Translations under genes and position numbers: made by a program | The notes under the pieces: model-generated | Databases searched by the model: none | The model's input: only the letters and a program-made list of their open reading frames with translations | Told to the model about the DNA's origin: nothing | Shown: in pieces, positions 1-12,000 of the stretch | Layout: every line of letters begins with the position of its first letter | How positions within the stretch are numbered: position 1 is the stretch's first letter | Origin: a virus | DNA length: 64,000 bases | Virus record (IMG/VR): IMGVR_UViG_3300030103_003629 | Span: 8,707-72,706 of that record | Strand: one strand, 5' to 3'

Positions 1-3000
1 CATGATAAACTAAGAAATCATTTATCTTATCTGTAGTATTTAATATTTGTTTCATATCATCTAATGATATATTAAAATCATCAAACATTTTTAACACCTG
101 TTTCTTTTGTTCGGATGTAATTCCTTTTTTAGCTCCTGTAAAATATTCAAAGAATTCATCTACAGATTCTACTGGATTCAGTTTAATTGTTTTTCCATCA
201 GTACCTGCTAATCTTTTAGTACCGTTTTTATTCTTAAGATTTCTATCTATAGTATAGTTAATTTCTCCTAGAGTTCCTGTCTCAGTAGTTGGTTGAGCAG
301 TTTTACTCCAAGTACCTATAGTTTCACCGTCTACAGTTACTTCAGAGTAGTTATAACCTTGAGCTTCCATGCTTTCATAAAGTCTTTTTTCACCAGTATT
401 ATATGTACTAGAATCTGTATAAGCTTTGTTATCAGTAAGTATAGTTGCTCCAGCTTCTACAGCTTTAATAGCTTCTGTTATAGTTTTGTCTTGTTGAGAT
501 TTTTGTAGTTGAGCACTTCCTCTTTTACCACCAATAGAAACAAATATTACATCATCAGATCCATAGTTACCCGTATTAGCAAATAACCCTGCTTGTTGAG
601 CATAGTTAGCTGTACTACTTCCCGCTATTCCTTCAGCAAATCCTATAAATTGAGTAGCTATTTTAGATTTTGTTGTTGCTTTTTTATCAGGTCTACCTTT
701 AAGAGGTTTAATAGTAAATACATCTTTAGGAGATGTTATATCAACCCTAGCAGTTGGTTGAGCATCTTCTTCCACAACATTAGGTATATATCTATTGTAA
801 TCCCATAGATCTTTAAGTCTTGCAAACTTAAGTTTAGCAGTAAAGACATCTGTCCAATTAGCTAACTGAATTACATCACCATCTTTTGTAGTATAATCAA
901 AAGGTTTTTTCTGATTATATTTTTCATAACTAAAGAAGTCAATAGCCTTAGCTTCTACTCCTTCTATTACTTCTTCAGATTTAGTATAAGTCTTTTCATC
1001 TTTACCTACATAATCAGTAGTTTCTATTCTATATGTTCCTTCAACTTTACCAGTCTTTTTATTTACAACATCGTAGTTTTCTAACATTACTCTATTACTA
1101 CCATCTTTAGCTTGAACAGTTACTGTTCTAAAATTAGAAATTTTATATCCTGCCGGTGGTAACATATATGTATCTGTTACATAACCTTCTCCTTCAATGT
1201 CTCTTAAGAATACAGCATCCGGATAAACATTTAAAAACTTAGATTTAGTTTCTGTTCTTGTAAATGGAGATATCCAATCTATATCATGTAAAGGATTTTC
1301 TTCAGGTCTTAGTACAGTTCCTTGTTCTGCTAATGCAGTACTACCTGTAAGTATAAAACCTTCTTTACTAAGTTTTTTAACTATACTTGAACCAAACTTA
1401 TCTGTTTCTAAAGCTTGTTCAATTGTTACTAACTTAGTTGGTTTACCATATTCTCCCGGTTTATATTTATTACCTGTAATTAAATCCACATTTTGTTGTA
1501 AGATATTATTAGTAATAATTCCAATATTTGTATTAATTAATTCAATATTAACACCTTCTCTTAATGTTTTAAAGAACTGCTTAACTAATTGTGCTATTTT
1601 ACCTAATAGTGATTTATTATACTCACCTTTACTTTTATTTCTTAGATCTTCATTTATAAGTTTACCAACTATTTTAAAATACTTGTCTTTATCTTTTATA
1701 GATCTATAATCAGTAGTTCCTGCTAGCTCACGTATAATATCTTTTACTAGTGGATTATACTGCATCATGTATGCAATAAATTCTCCAGCTACATCAGGTA
1801 AAGCATCTCTATCTTTTACATATGCAACCTTATTTAAAATGTCAGCAAAACCTATATCATCAATAGCAAGTTTAGATTTAATTTCATTTATATCTTTAAC
1901 TTTTATTCCAAAAGATTTTAAGTATGTTTCAAGAACTTTAGATGTATCTTTACCTGCTTTCTTAATAGAAGTACCATCTATATTAACAGGAGTATTTATT
2001 ACTTCACCTTTAGGTACACTTTGTACTATATCAAAAGTACTATCATTATATTCTTTTAATTCTGCACCTGTTAATACTCCAATATCTCCCTTACTATTGA
2101 GTATGCCTTCTTCTTGTTTTCCAAAGATTCTACTAACAATATTTGGATTTGATGTAGCTAAATATTTAGTCATTTCCTCTCCTCGTAAGTTATGTCTAAA
2201 GCCTCTAGTAGAAACAGTATAACCACTTCTTTTATATTTATCTCTTACATCTTTAGGAACAAAATGTATAAAGTCTAATCCTGAATCTACAATAGCAGGA
2301 ATAGCCTCAGCTAAAAATTGCTTACTGCTTGGAGAAGATGTTACTCTATTTACAAATACAGCATTATCATAATCATAATTTCCAAACATATAAGTATCCT
2401 TAAATTTATAAACAGAAAGTCTTTTTATAAAGTTTAAGAATTTTTCTTTTGTCATTTCTTTACGGCCAGGAACCTTTGTTATTAATGCTACATAATCGTT
2501 ATAAAGTTTATTTTGAAATGCCACATCATTATTAAAATTAGGAACTAATTCATAGATGTTTCTTTTTAATATATTAGAAGCATCTGTTATAGGTGGATTC
2601 TCAAACTCTCCTTGTTCTTGAAAATCTATTTCACTATCAAATGATTTTTCTATTACAGGTTCTACAGGATTATTAGTCAAATAATTTTGAAAGTTTCTAG
2701 ATGATAACATTCTATTATAAACATCATTAAGTTCATCTGTTATACTATAACCATCCAAGAAATTTTTATTAGTTGTATCCAAGAAATTTTGACTAGCTGT
2801 TTTCATCAAACTTATATAAGCAGATGTATCAATAATATTATTAAAGTTCAATCTACTAAATCCTTTACCATGCTGGTATATCATGTTTAAAGAAAATAAA
2901 TTAAATATCTGAGATATATCCTCATTGGTTTGTAGATCTTTTACTTTAGATATAGAAACATTAGCTAATTGTTTTATCTCATTATTATATTTATCAGCTA

Positions 3001-6000
3001 AATCTGGATCATTACTTACAACATCTCTGTTATTTAAATCTAGTACCTTTTCACTGTTCTCCAATGGTAATGATGCAAGAGATAAGTTATCAGCTATTTC
3101 AAAATATCTATCTAAACCAAATTGGTTAATTGTGTCTAATATTAATTGTGAATAAGAAAGATCAGATGTTCCCATAATAAAACTTCTATTATAAGAATTC
3201 ATTAAACTTCTTTCTGCAATAAATTTAATGTATGCTGTTTTCTTATTTTCTTTTAAAAACTGCTTGTATCTAAAATTAGTAATCTTACTTTTATCAGAAT
3301 ATTTATTTTTTACAAATACTTCTTTTAGTTTATATTTTACATATGTACCATAGTCATCAAAAGTTATATTAAAAGCAAATCCTTTTCCTCTACGCTTTTC
3401 ATATCTATCTCTTAATTTTGTATCGTTAACATATATTATTCCATCTTTTAAACTTATTGCTTCTTTATTAGTATCACTTACATTTACAGGTAAATTATTA
3501 GAAAACTCAGGATATATTACTATATTTCCTTTAGCATCAGTTTCTCTAGATAAAAGATTTTGTAGTAAATAATCTGAAATAGCATTAGTAAAAGAAGCTG
3601 TAAATACTTCTTCTCCATCTACTCCTTTTCCAAATCTTGCTTTTAATGCTTTATTCTGTCTATAACCCAGTAACTTACTAGTTATAAAACTATTAACATC
3701 ATTACTAAAGTTCAAATCAAATACCTCTGATGTAATGTCATACATAATATCATTTACATTAAAGCCAGATAATATAGATTCCTCAAGAAGTTTTCTTACG
3801 GACTCAGGATTTAAATCTCTTCTATCATATATCATTTGAAGTGCAGAGTATTGTTTATTTACTTGCTGCGCTGTTTTAATAAATGTAGTATCTGGTGTAG
3901 AAATAGATTGTATTTCTCTTAGACCTTGAGTTTGTCTTTGAATGTTATAATACTGAGCTAGCATAGCTAAAGATTCTTTAGATGTTATATCTTTCTTTAA
4001 ACCTTTCTCTAGTCTGCCCTGTGTAAGATTTTCTGTTACTCCTAAATCTCTAAATAATAATTCTGATACAACATCTGGAGATGTTTCTATAGCTTTTGCT
4101 AAGTTTCCAACCATCTTAGCTTTAGAATTTGTAGCCTTATTAAATTTATTCACTCTAGCTGTAATCTCCATAGCTACTTTAGGATCTACTATTCTTGATA
4201 ATACATTTGATAAAGCACGTTGTTCAGCAGAACCTTTTCCAAAAGTAGGATGAAGGACGGAATATGGACCGTTAAGTTTAGCAATCTCTTGTATATATTC
4301 TTTAACTAAAGGTTGATTTAAGAATGTAAATACTGTATCACTAGGTACACCAGCTTCTATCATATAGTTTAATACATTAATACTTTCTGGAGTAGCTCCT
4401 AACGTAAATGTAAAAGGATCTTTAGCTCTATCCAATATGGCATTTAATAAATGTGAAAATATTTCTGATATGTTTTCTCCTTCTGTATTATATTTACCAG
4501 CTAAAGATATTGCACCATTAGTTGTATTATGATCAAACTTCATAGTAAAGATACCAGGCATTTGAAAGTTTATTTGCTTATATATAGGATGCATTTTATT
4601 TTTTAATGCTACAATTCCTAGAGTAATAGCACCTACTAGATTTACCTTATGTTGATATAAGTTATAACCTAATTCTAAAGTTCGTGTAGGACTTATACTC
4701 TTATTACCTTTTTGATTAGTTCTTTCTTCACCAAATACATTTTCAAATCTATCATAACCTTCTTCTGCTTCTTCAAGAGTTTCTACAGCTCGTTTAACTA
4801 AATGAATATTATTTGGTCTAACTAAGTTGACATAGTTATCTTTTAGTAAGAGAACATCTTTAATAGATCTTACAAGCTCATTATGAAGAGCATCTTTTTG
4901 TCTTCCTAATATTTTTGAAGTTGACTCATCTCCTTTTTCTATCTCTGCTTGCAAATCATCTTTGCTTAATACTGTTTTAATTAAGTTTCCTTGTTTATCT
5001 ATCTTTGGAAATAATTCAAATAACTTATCAACATCAAAGTCAGATCCTGCTTTAGCTACAATTTCTGTAGGAACTATAATTTTATTCCCTTCTTGAGGAT
5101 CTAAGAAATGATAGATTTCAAATATTTCATTTGAGTTTGTAGCATCAATAGGAATTCTAGGACCTAGAATAGTTATTGACTCTCTATGGTCTGCTTTATT
5201 TAACCATACTTCATTTTTAATCATTTCATTAAGTCTATCAATATTACCTATAGGTTCTCCATCATTATGTTTGAGATTTAAAAGATTTATAAAATCTCCT
5301 TGTAAAGCTATAACTGCTTGAGCAGGTAAAGTTTTTCCTGTCTTAGGATCTATTCTGTAATATTGTAAACCATTAGTTCCATTCTCTTCTCCTGGACTTA
5401 ACCATAAATCTTTATCTAACGTAACCGGAGTTTGTATTAAAGGTTCACCATATACTTTTTGTTTAACTAATCTTTTTTGTATTATCCCTAACAAAGCTTT
5501 CATTACATCATCTGATTTAGGATGTATAGAAAGATCTATAAACTTTTCACCACTTGGTGTAGTATTAATTAACTTTAATAAGTTATAAGGAAGACTCTTC
5601 TGCTCCATTTCATTTTGTAACAATCTCATTAAATTAGTCATGTTACCTTTTGAAATATATTTATCTTGTTCTGCATCATACTTAAAATCTATCTGAGCTA
5701 GTAACTCATCCTTTAAGATATTATTATACTTATTAACAGCATTAGTATAGTTTGATACGGCCTTTCTAGCTTGAGTGCTTATAGATCCTCCTTTTTCAAA
5801 TAATCCATCTAATAATATACCTCTTAACTGAGTAGGGAAAGTTACTTTACCTTTATACTGGTCATTAACTTTAGTTACCTCCTTTAAGTTTTGCATATAA
5901 ATAGTATTAGGAGTAAACATTGTTTCTCCTTCCACTAAATTTTTTATTTCTGTTTGAGTATCATCAGTATAAATATTATCTGAGTTTGCTTCTTTATTAG

Positions 6001-9000
6001 AAGATATTCCACCAACTTTATTACCTGATTCAAATGTTACATATTGAATACCTTCTTTCATCATTTGTTTATGTAACTTCTCTTTTTGTTTTGATGAACT
6101 TCCTGGTATAATAGGAGACAATGCAAACTTATGCATAGATGTAACTACTGCTTCATTAAAATCCAAGGCTCCGTAATGATGTAGTTTATATACAGGAAAG
6201 TAAGTATTTATTTGTCTTGGGCTAATAGTTTCACCATTAGATATTCTTTGAAATAAATTTTCTTGTTCATTAGTCCATTTATTCTGTAACTTTTTAAGAG
6301 TTCTATATGCATCAAAAGTAATATACCCATGACCATCAGATTCCTCCATACCTAAGTAAGTATCTGCATCTGTGTTTACTAACTTATCAATTTCTTTTTG
6401 TGATAGTTTAGGAAAGCGTTTTTTATAATCAGCTTCTAAAGCTTTTCTTATTTCCTTTATATATTCACTATTTTTTTCAGAGTCTTTTATAATAGCTGTA
6501 TTTAACTTACCTCTATATTGAAAAGGAGTTATACCTTCTTTAGATAGTCTAGATGCATAACTTTTTTGATTCCAAACTTCATTAATAAAGTTCATTGAGT
6601 TTTGATCATAAAGAAAACCTTCTCCACCAGATTGTCCACCAGGTGTACGCTTTTGCATATGTTCTTTACTATGATCAAACTGTACCATATTGCCATGTAA
6701 TAAGTGGATAACTTCAAAGTTATGTATCCAGTTATTTATAGTATAAGCTGACATTAATGTATTAATAAGTTGTTTTCTAACTTTAGGATCTGTAGAATTA
6801 TAATTTTCTATTCCGGATTTTTCTTTAAGACTTTCACTTAGATAAGGAGCTTTATTATAATAGTTAGTTATATTATTTTTAACCCTATCTTGAATGTACT
6901 CCATTATATCAGCTTTAATCTTTTTATTAAGAGCTGATCCTTCATCAGTCATTAAATAGTTTTCTATTTTTACTGCAGGATCTAATTGTAGTTTATATAA
7001 CTCATTTTTAGTAGAGTCTCTTAAAATATTATCAAATGCAGTAAAAGTGTTACCAGCATATCTATTACCTATTGGTCTATTATACCCGGCCAATCTTAAA
7101 TACAACTCTTTATTTGCATCAAACATTTTTATTCTATCAAACTCAACAGCCATTGCAGGAATAAATAGTTTATCAATGGAGTATCTCATACCCTCACTAA
7201 TACCAGGGTCTTCAGATTCTTGATTAAACATGTCTATATCCACATAAAGATTTTTATCTGTTCCTTGAGTTTTCATTAAACCTCCTTGAACTTTTAAACC
7301 ATAAGAAGCTTTCTTATCTGCAGGTCTAGTATTTTCTTTTATACCATTAAGTAAAAGAGTATGCATATCTTGCGTAAACTTTTCTACATCTGTTAAATCA
7401 GAAGTTACTTTACTATTAGTTTTATTATCTTGTATGTTAATACCAGATGTAATAAAAAGATCAAAAGTTTTATTAGCTCTCTTATCAAAGGTTCCTTCTT
7501 TAACTCTATATACAGAGTTCAATAAATGAGATCTTTTAGTAAAAGGATTTATATTAGGATTAAGATAAGATAAAAAGTCATATTCTGATTCTTCTTTATT
7601 AGAATTAGTTTTTTGCCAAGTATCATTTCTTAAATTACCTAGTTCATTTAATCCTGCCACGGTCATTGTCATATTACTATCTAGTACATGAGGAAATATT
7701 CTTTCTCCATCAGCTGCAAGTAAACCATAGTTCTTAGATACACTTCCATATTTAGATTGCAACTTAGCAAGTTCTTTAATAGACCCACTTTGACTCACCC
7801 CTCTTTTAAGATTCTTACTTAATAAAACTCCTGCAGGAATATCATCTACTAATGTTTCAACAGGATTTTGTTTAAACTTTAATAAATATTCAGATTGTTT
7901 TTCTGTAAGATTTTCTCTAGACTCAAGTTCATTAAAATCTTTTACAGTCTGAAATATAAATGGTATACCAAACTTACTTTCATTTTCTACATTAGTAAGT
8001 TCTGTTTTAATCCTTTGTATATCATCTAATTCTATTCCTAGTATATTTAAGAATTCATAATAGTCTTCTTCTCTTAATCCTTTTTTATCAAATCTTTTAA
8101 CTAAAGCATCTAGATTTAACATTGGAGTATTAGTACCTTCTACTATTGAGATGTATTCATTAGCATTCTTAGTTTTGAACATTCTTTGAAAATCTCTAAG
8201 GATTGCATCTGTATCTATATCAGATTCAGTAACTTCTACATTACCATCTTTAAATACACTTAACTGATAATACTTAATTGCAGACTTTTTAAATGTTTGC
8301 CAGAAGCTAGCAATTGCATCAAACTCAAACTCATTAGTAGTATTTTCAGGTTTAGGTAACTTATATTTTATAAGTTGTTTTAATTCAGGAAATTCTTCAG
8401 ATGCTTTTTCAATTTCTTGATACATCTTCATAGGATTTTTAATACCTGATATTCTATTATTAAGTGTTGCCCAAACTCTTTTAAAATCTGCAAGTTCATT
8501 AACTCCTAAATAGTTCTTAGATGTATTTCCGTTTGCGTCTACTTTATGAAGACTTTTTAAAATGTATATTACTTCTCTTTCAGCCATTTCAACTAATGAC
8601 TTTTTACCAACCTCTTTTCCAAACTTTTCAGAACTTGGATCATTACTATCTTGTTCATCTTCTTCTAATGCTTGTTCCTCTAATATATTCTTATTTAATA
8701 TAGGGAATGTAGAATTATCATAATAGTACTTAAGTGTTCCTTGTTTAGATGTTGTCCAGTTACCAAGAGCTGTTTCTAAGATTCTTATTTTATTTAATAA
8801 GTCTTGCTGATCTCTTGTTATTTCAATCTCAGGAAGTTTGTTCTCTAATATTTGAAGTTTACCATATTTTTTTGCTCTTGATTTTAAATTACTTGTTTGC
8901 TTAATAACTTCTGTAATGTTATTAGCTACAATAATTCCTACAGGATTTTTACCTGACTTAATATTTTTATGTGTATAAAAATCTGATATGATATCTATAC

Positions 9001-12000
9001 CATAAAAGTTTTCACCAAAAGACCTTTCTCCTCTTTTAATATCAGCATTTAAGTTTTTAAAAGAATTTACTTGACTTCTAAAAAAGAAATACTTATCAGA
9101 CGCAGGAGTTCTTTCTCCTGTCTCAGGATCTACTGCTTCTAAAACAGCAACCGCATTCTCCTTAATATCTTTCATGCTATTAATACCATCAAAAGAAGGC
9201 ATCTTAGTTTCTTTAGCTAACTTGTCTGTATTAGTTTTTAATATTTCTTTTAATCTTTCTCTTACTTCCTCTACTACAATTTTTCTATTTTGAGGATTTA
9301 AAACTAAATTTAAGGTAGTAGACTTAGAACTTTTCTCCCCAGCCTTCGCCATATCTTTTGACAGCTCATCAACAACTTCAGAAAATAAACTATCCATTGT
9401 AGATACAATTAGTTTAGAATCAGCATCATTTAATGCATCTTCTCTTCTATTATCTACTTGTCTAATGCCTCTATTTAATTGAAGGAACTCATGGTTCTTA
9501 ACTGAAGGAGTATAATCTGCTAATAAGCTAGGGTCAGAACTAGACAAATATAACCTAGAGTATAAGTCATTAACAGCTGGTATACTCATTACATCTATGT
9601 TAGCAGCTTTGCTACTATTCTTAAATGCTTTTCCAAAAAGAGCTTTTAAAAAGTTTAAGATTTTTCTGAATATAGTATTACGCTTTGGTCTATTCTTTTT
9701 TATCTTAGGATTCTTAGCATAGCTTCTAAATTCTTCTGCTAAAATTTCTTCTATTTGATAGTTAGAGTAATCTTTATATTTAGTATTACTGTTTCTTACT
9801 TCATTATATAAAGCTTTTCTTTGTTCAGGAGTTAAATACAATTGAGAGAATCCATGCCAAGCTTCATGATAAATATCAACAGCTGTTCCTTTATCAGATA
9901 TATTTATAGCGCCTAAAAACTTAGGGTCTGATAGACTAGATGCATTTACAATAAATTCTGCAAACTGAGCTGAGTTAACTATATCAGTCATTTTTCCTAA
10001 ATCTATTACTTTACTTAAAGGTGATGTACTCCACCATTTAACAGCATCTTCTATTTGTTTCTTAGTTACATTATCAGGATCGTAACCTTCTCTTTTTAAA
10101 CTACTCCAATCTCCTTTCTTTTTAAATCTCTCTAATAAACTACCTGAGCTATTTTTAACATCTTGATTTGGATTAGGTTCTAAGTTAGATTCTATATCAT
10201 CTGCTTTATTCTGATTTTCTTTAGATGCAGATTCTTTTCTTTTTTCCTCTTCTATTTTTTTTAGTTCTTCATCAGTATACCAAGGAACTTCTTCTTCCCT
10301 TTCAAGAGTCTCTGTTAAATTTTGAGCATCTACTATCTTTTCTCCTTTAGATAAACTTTGATTTAAAGCAGAATATGGATTCTTAAATGCAATAGACATA
10401 TTGTAAAATCCAGGATTAAGAGTATTTAACTTAACATTAATTCTATCTCCTATACTTATTAGAAATTCTCTAAAGTCCGTGGGTACTAGCTCTCCATCTA
10501 TTAATCTTAAAAAAGGTTTAGTCTCTTGAACTATTGCTTCATTGTATATACCAACGGTAGGTCTCCAATTAACAGGAGCTAAATTTGTAGAATTATTATT
10601 GAATGATGGATTTTTCCAATAGTAACCTTTTGCTAAAACAGTTCTAACAGCTTTAGCTGCATTTTCTCTTTGAGCTTTATTACTTAGTTTATCTTTACTT
10701 AATTCAATTATAATAGGCTTCTTACCTGATTCATCTATAATTTGAAAAGTACCATTAGTATTAATCTTATAGTTTCTTTGAGACTTACTTACATTATTAT
10801 TTAGAAACTGATCAAGAAAAGCTTTTCTTTCAGATTTTGAAAATTTAGGATTAGTTACAACCTCTGCTATTTCATTAATTAATTCTTCAGTAAGAATATA
10901 TCTTTCTAATGCAAAGTTATTTCCATTTAAAGTAATATAAGCAGAACCAGAAATATTTACATTTCTTGTTTTATTATTAGAAATCTTTATACTTTGTATA
11001 ACTCTTTTTATATTATTATCATTATTAGAATTAGTAGAGTTATTCAAAGCTTTTGATAATACATCTAGAGATATATCAGGATTTGCTAATTCATCAGACA
11101 TACCTTCTGTTATTCCTTGTATGTCAACAAGCATTGAATGATTTTTATTTTCCTTTCCTAAGAATTCTTTTTTAATTCTAGAAAGTATATCAGCTCTCTC
11201 ATCTAAATATTCTTTTGCTTCTTCAACAGTAATTCCTAATCTTTTAGATAAAGCTTGAGGAGACATTATTCTTTCTTCTTTACCATAAATATCAGTTATC
11301 TTTGTACCGCTTTTATCTGTTCTTACATCTCTTAAAAATTGAAATACTACTTTACCATCACTTCTTGATTCTGCATAAGAACCATCTTCAGTAAAGAATA
11401 CAGGTTGTCCAAACTCATCTGCTATTATAGCAATAACTCTTTCATTAGCTTGAGTTACTTCTTTACGTGCATCTTTTCTTTTTAATCTAGTAAGAGATTC
11501 TATAGCTTCTTGTTGTACAGATTTCGGTAATAAATCTTTTGTTTGTGAATTTGTAACAAATGCATCAAACCTTACTAACTTTAACTTTAAAGTTTTAGTT
11601 TGTCCTGATAAATCTGTATAAGAAAAAGCTTGAGGACCAGTTCCTTCAAGTGTATTACTTAGCTTTAAATTAGCTAAGGTATTTACTATAGTAGTTTGAC
11701 TTGGATCTAGTTCTTGTATTTCAAGAGCCTTACCGTTAGGCTTTTTTTTAACAAGGTTTTGTCCTGTAGTAGTTAAAGGATTATCAGACTGTCCTCTAAA
11801 TACTTCTTTTGTAGGTTCTTCAGCAGGATCCTCTTCAAGCAAAACAGGATTATTATTATCTTGTTCATTAGTTGCTGCATCAAATAATACTTGTTTAGGA
11901 TCTACAGAAAATTCTTTTATAATAGTATCTACACCTGTATCAACATTTAAAAACTTTGGTGACAATGCATTTAGTTCATTAAAATCTATATTAAGGTTTA

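Noticed and set aside
293-3155. Plus-strand open frames of 71-151 residues at the left end
   Set aside because: They are antisense to the giant minus-strand frame, which shows polymerase motifs; their Ser/Phe/Ile-rich composition is typical of antisense shadows of AT-rich genes.
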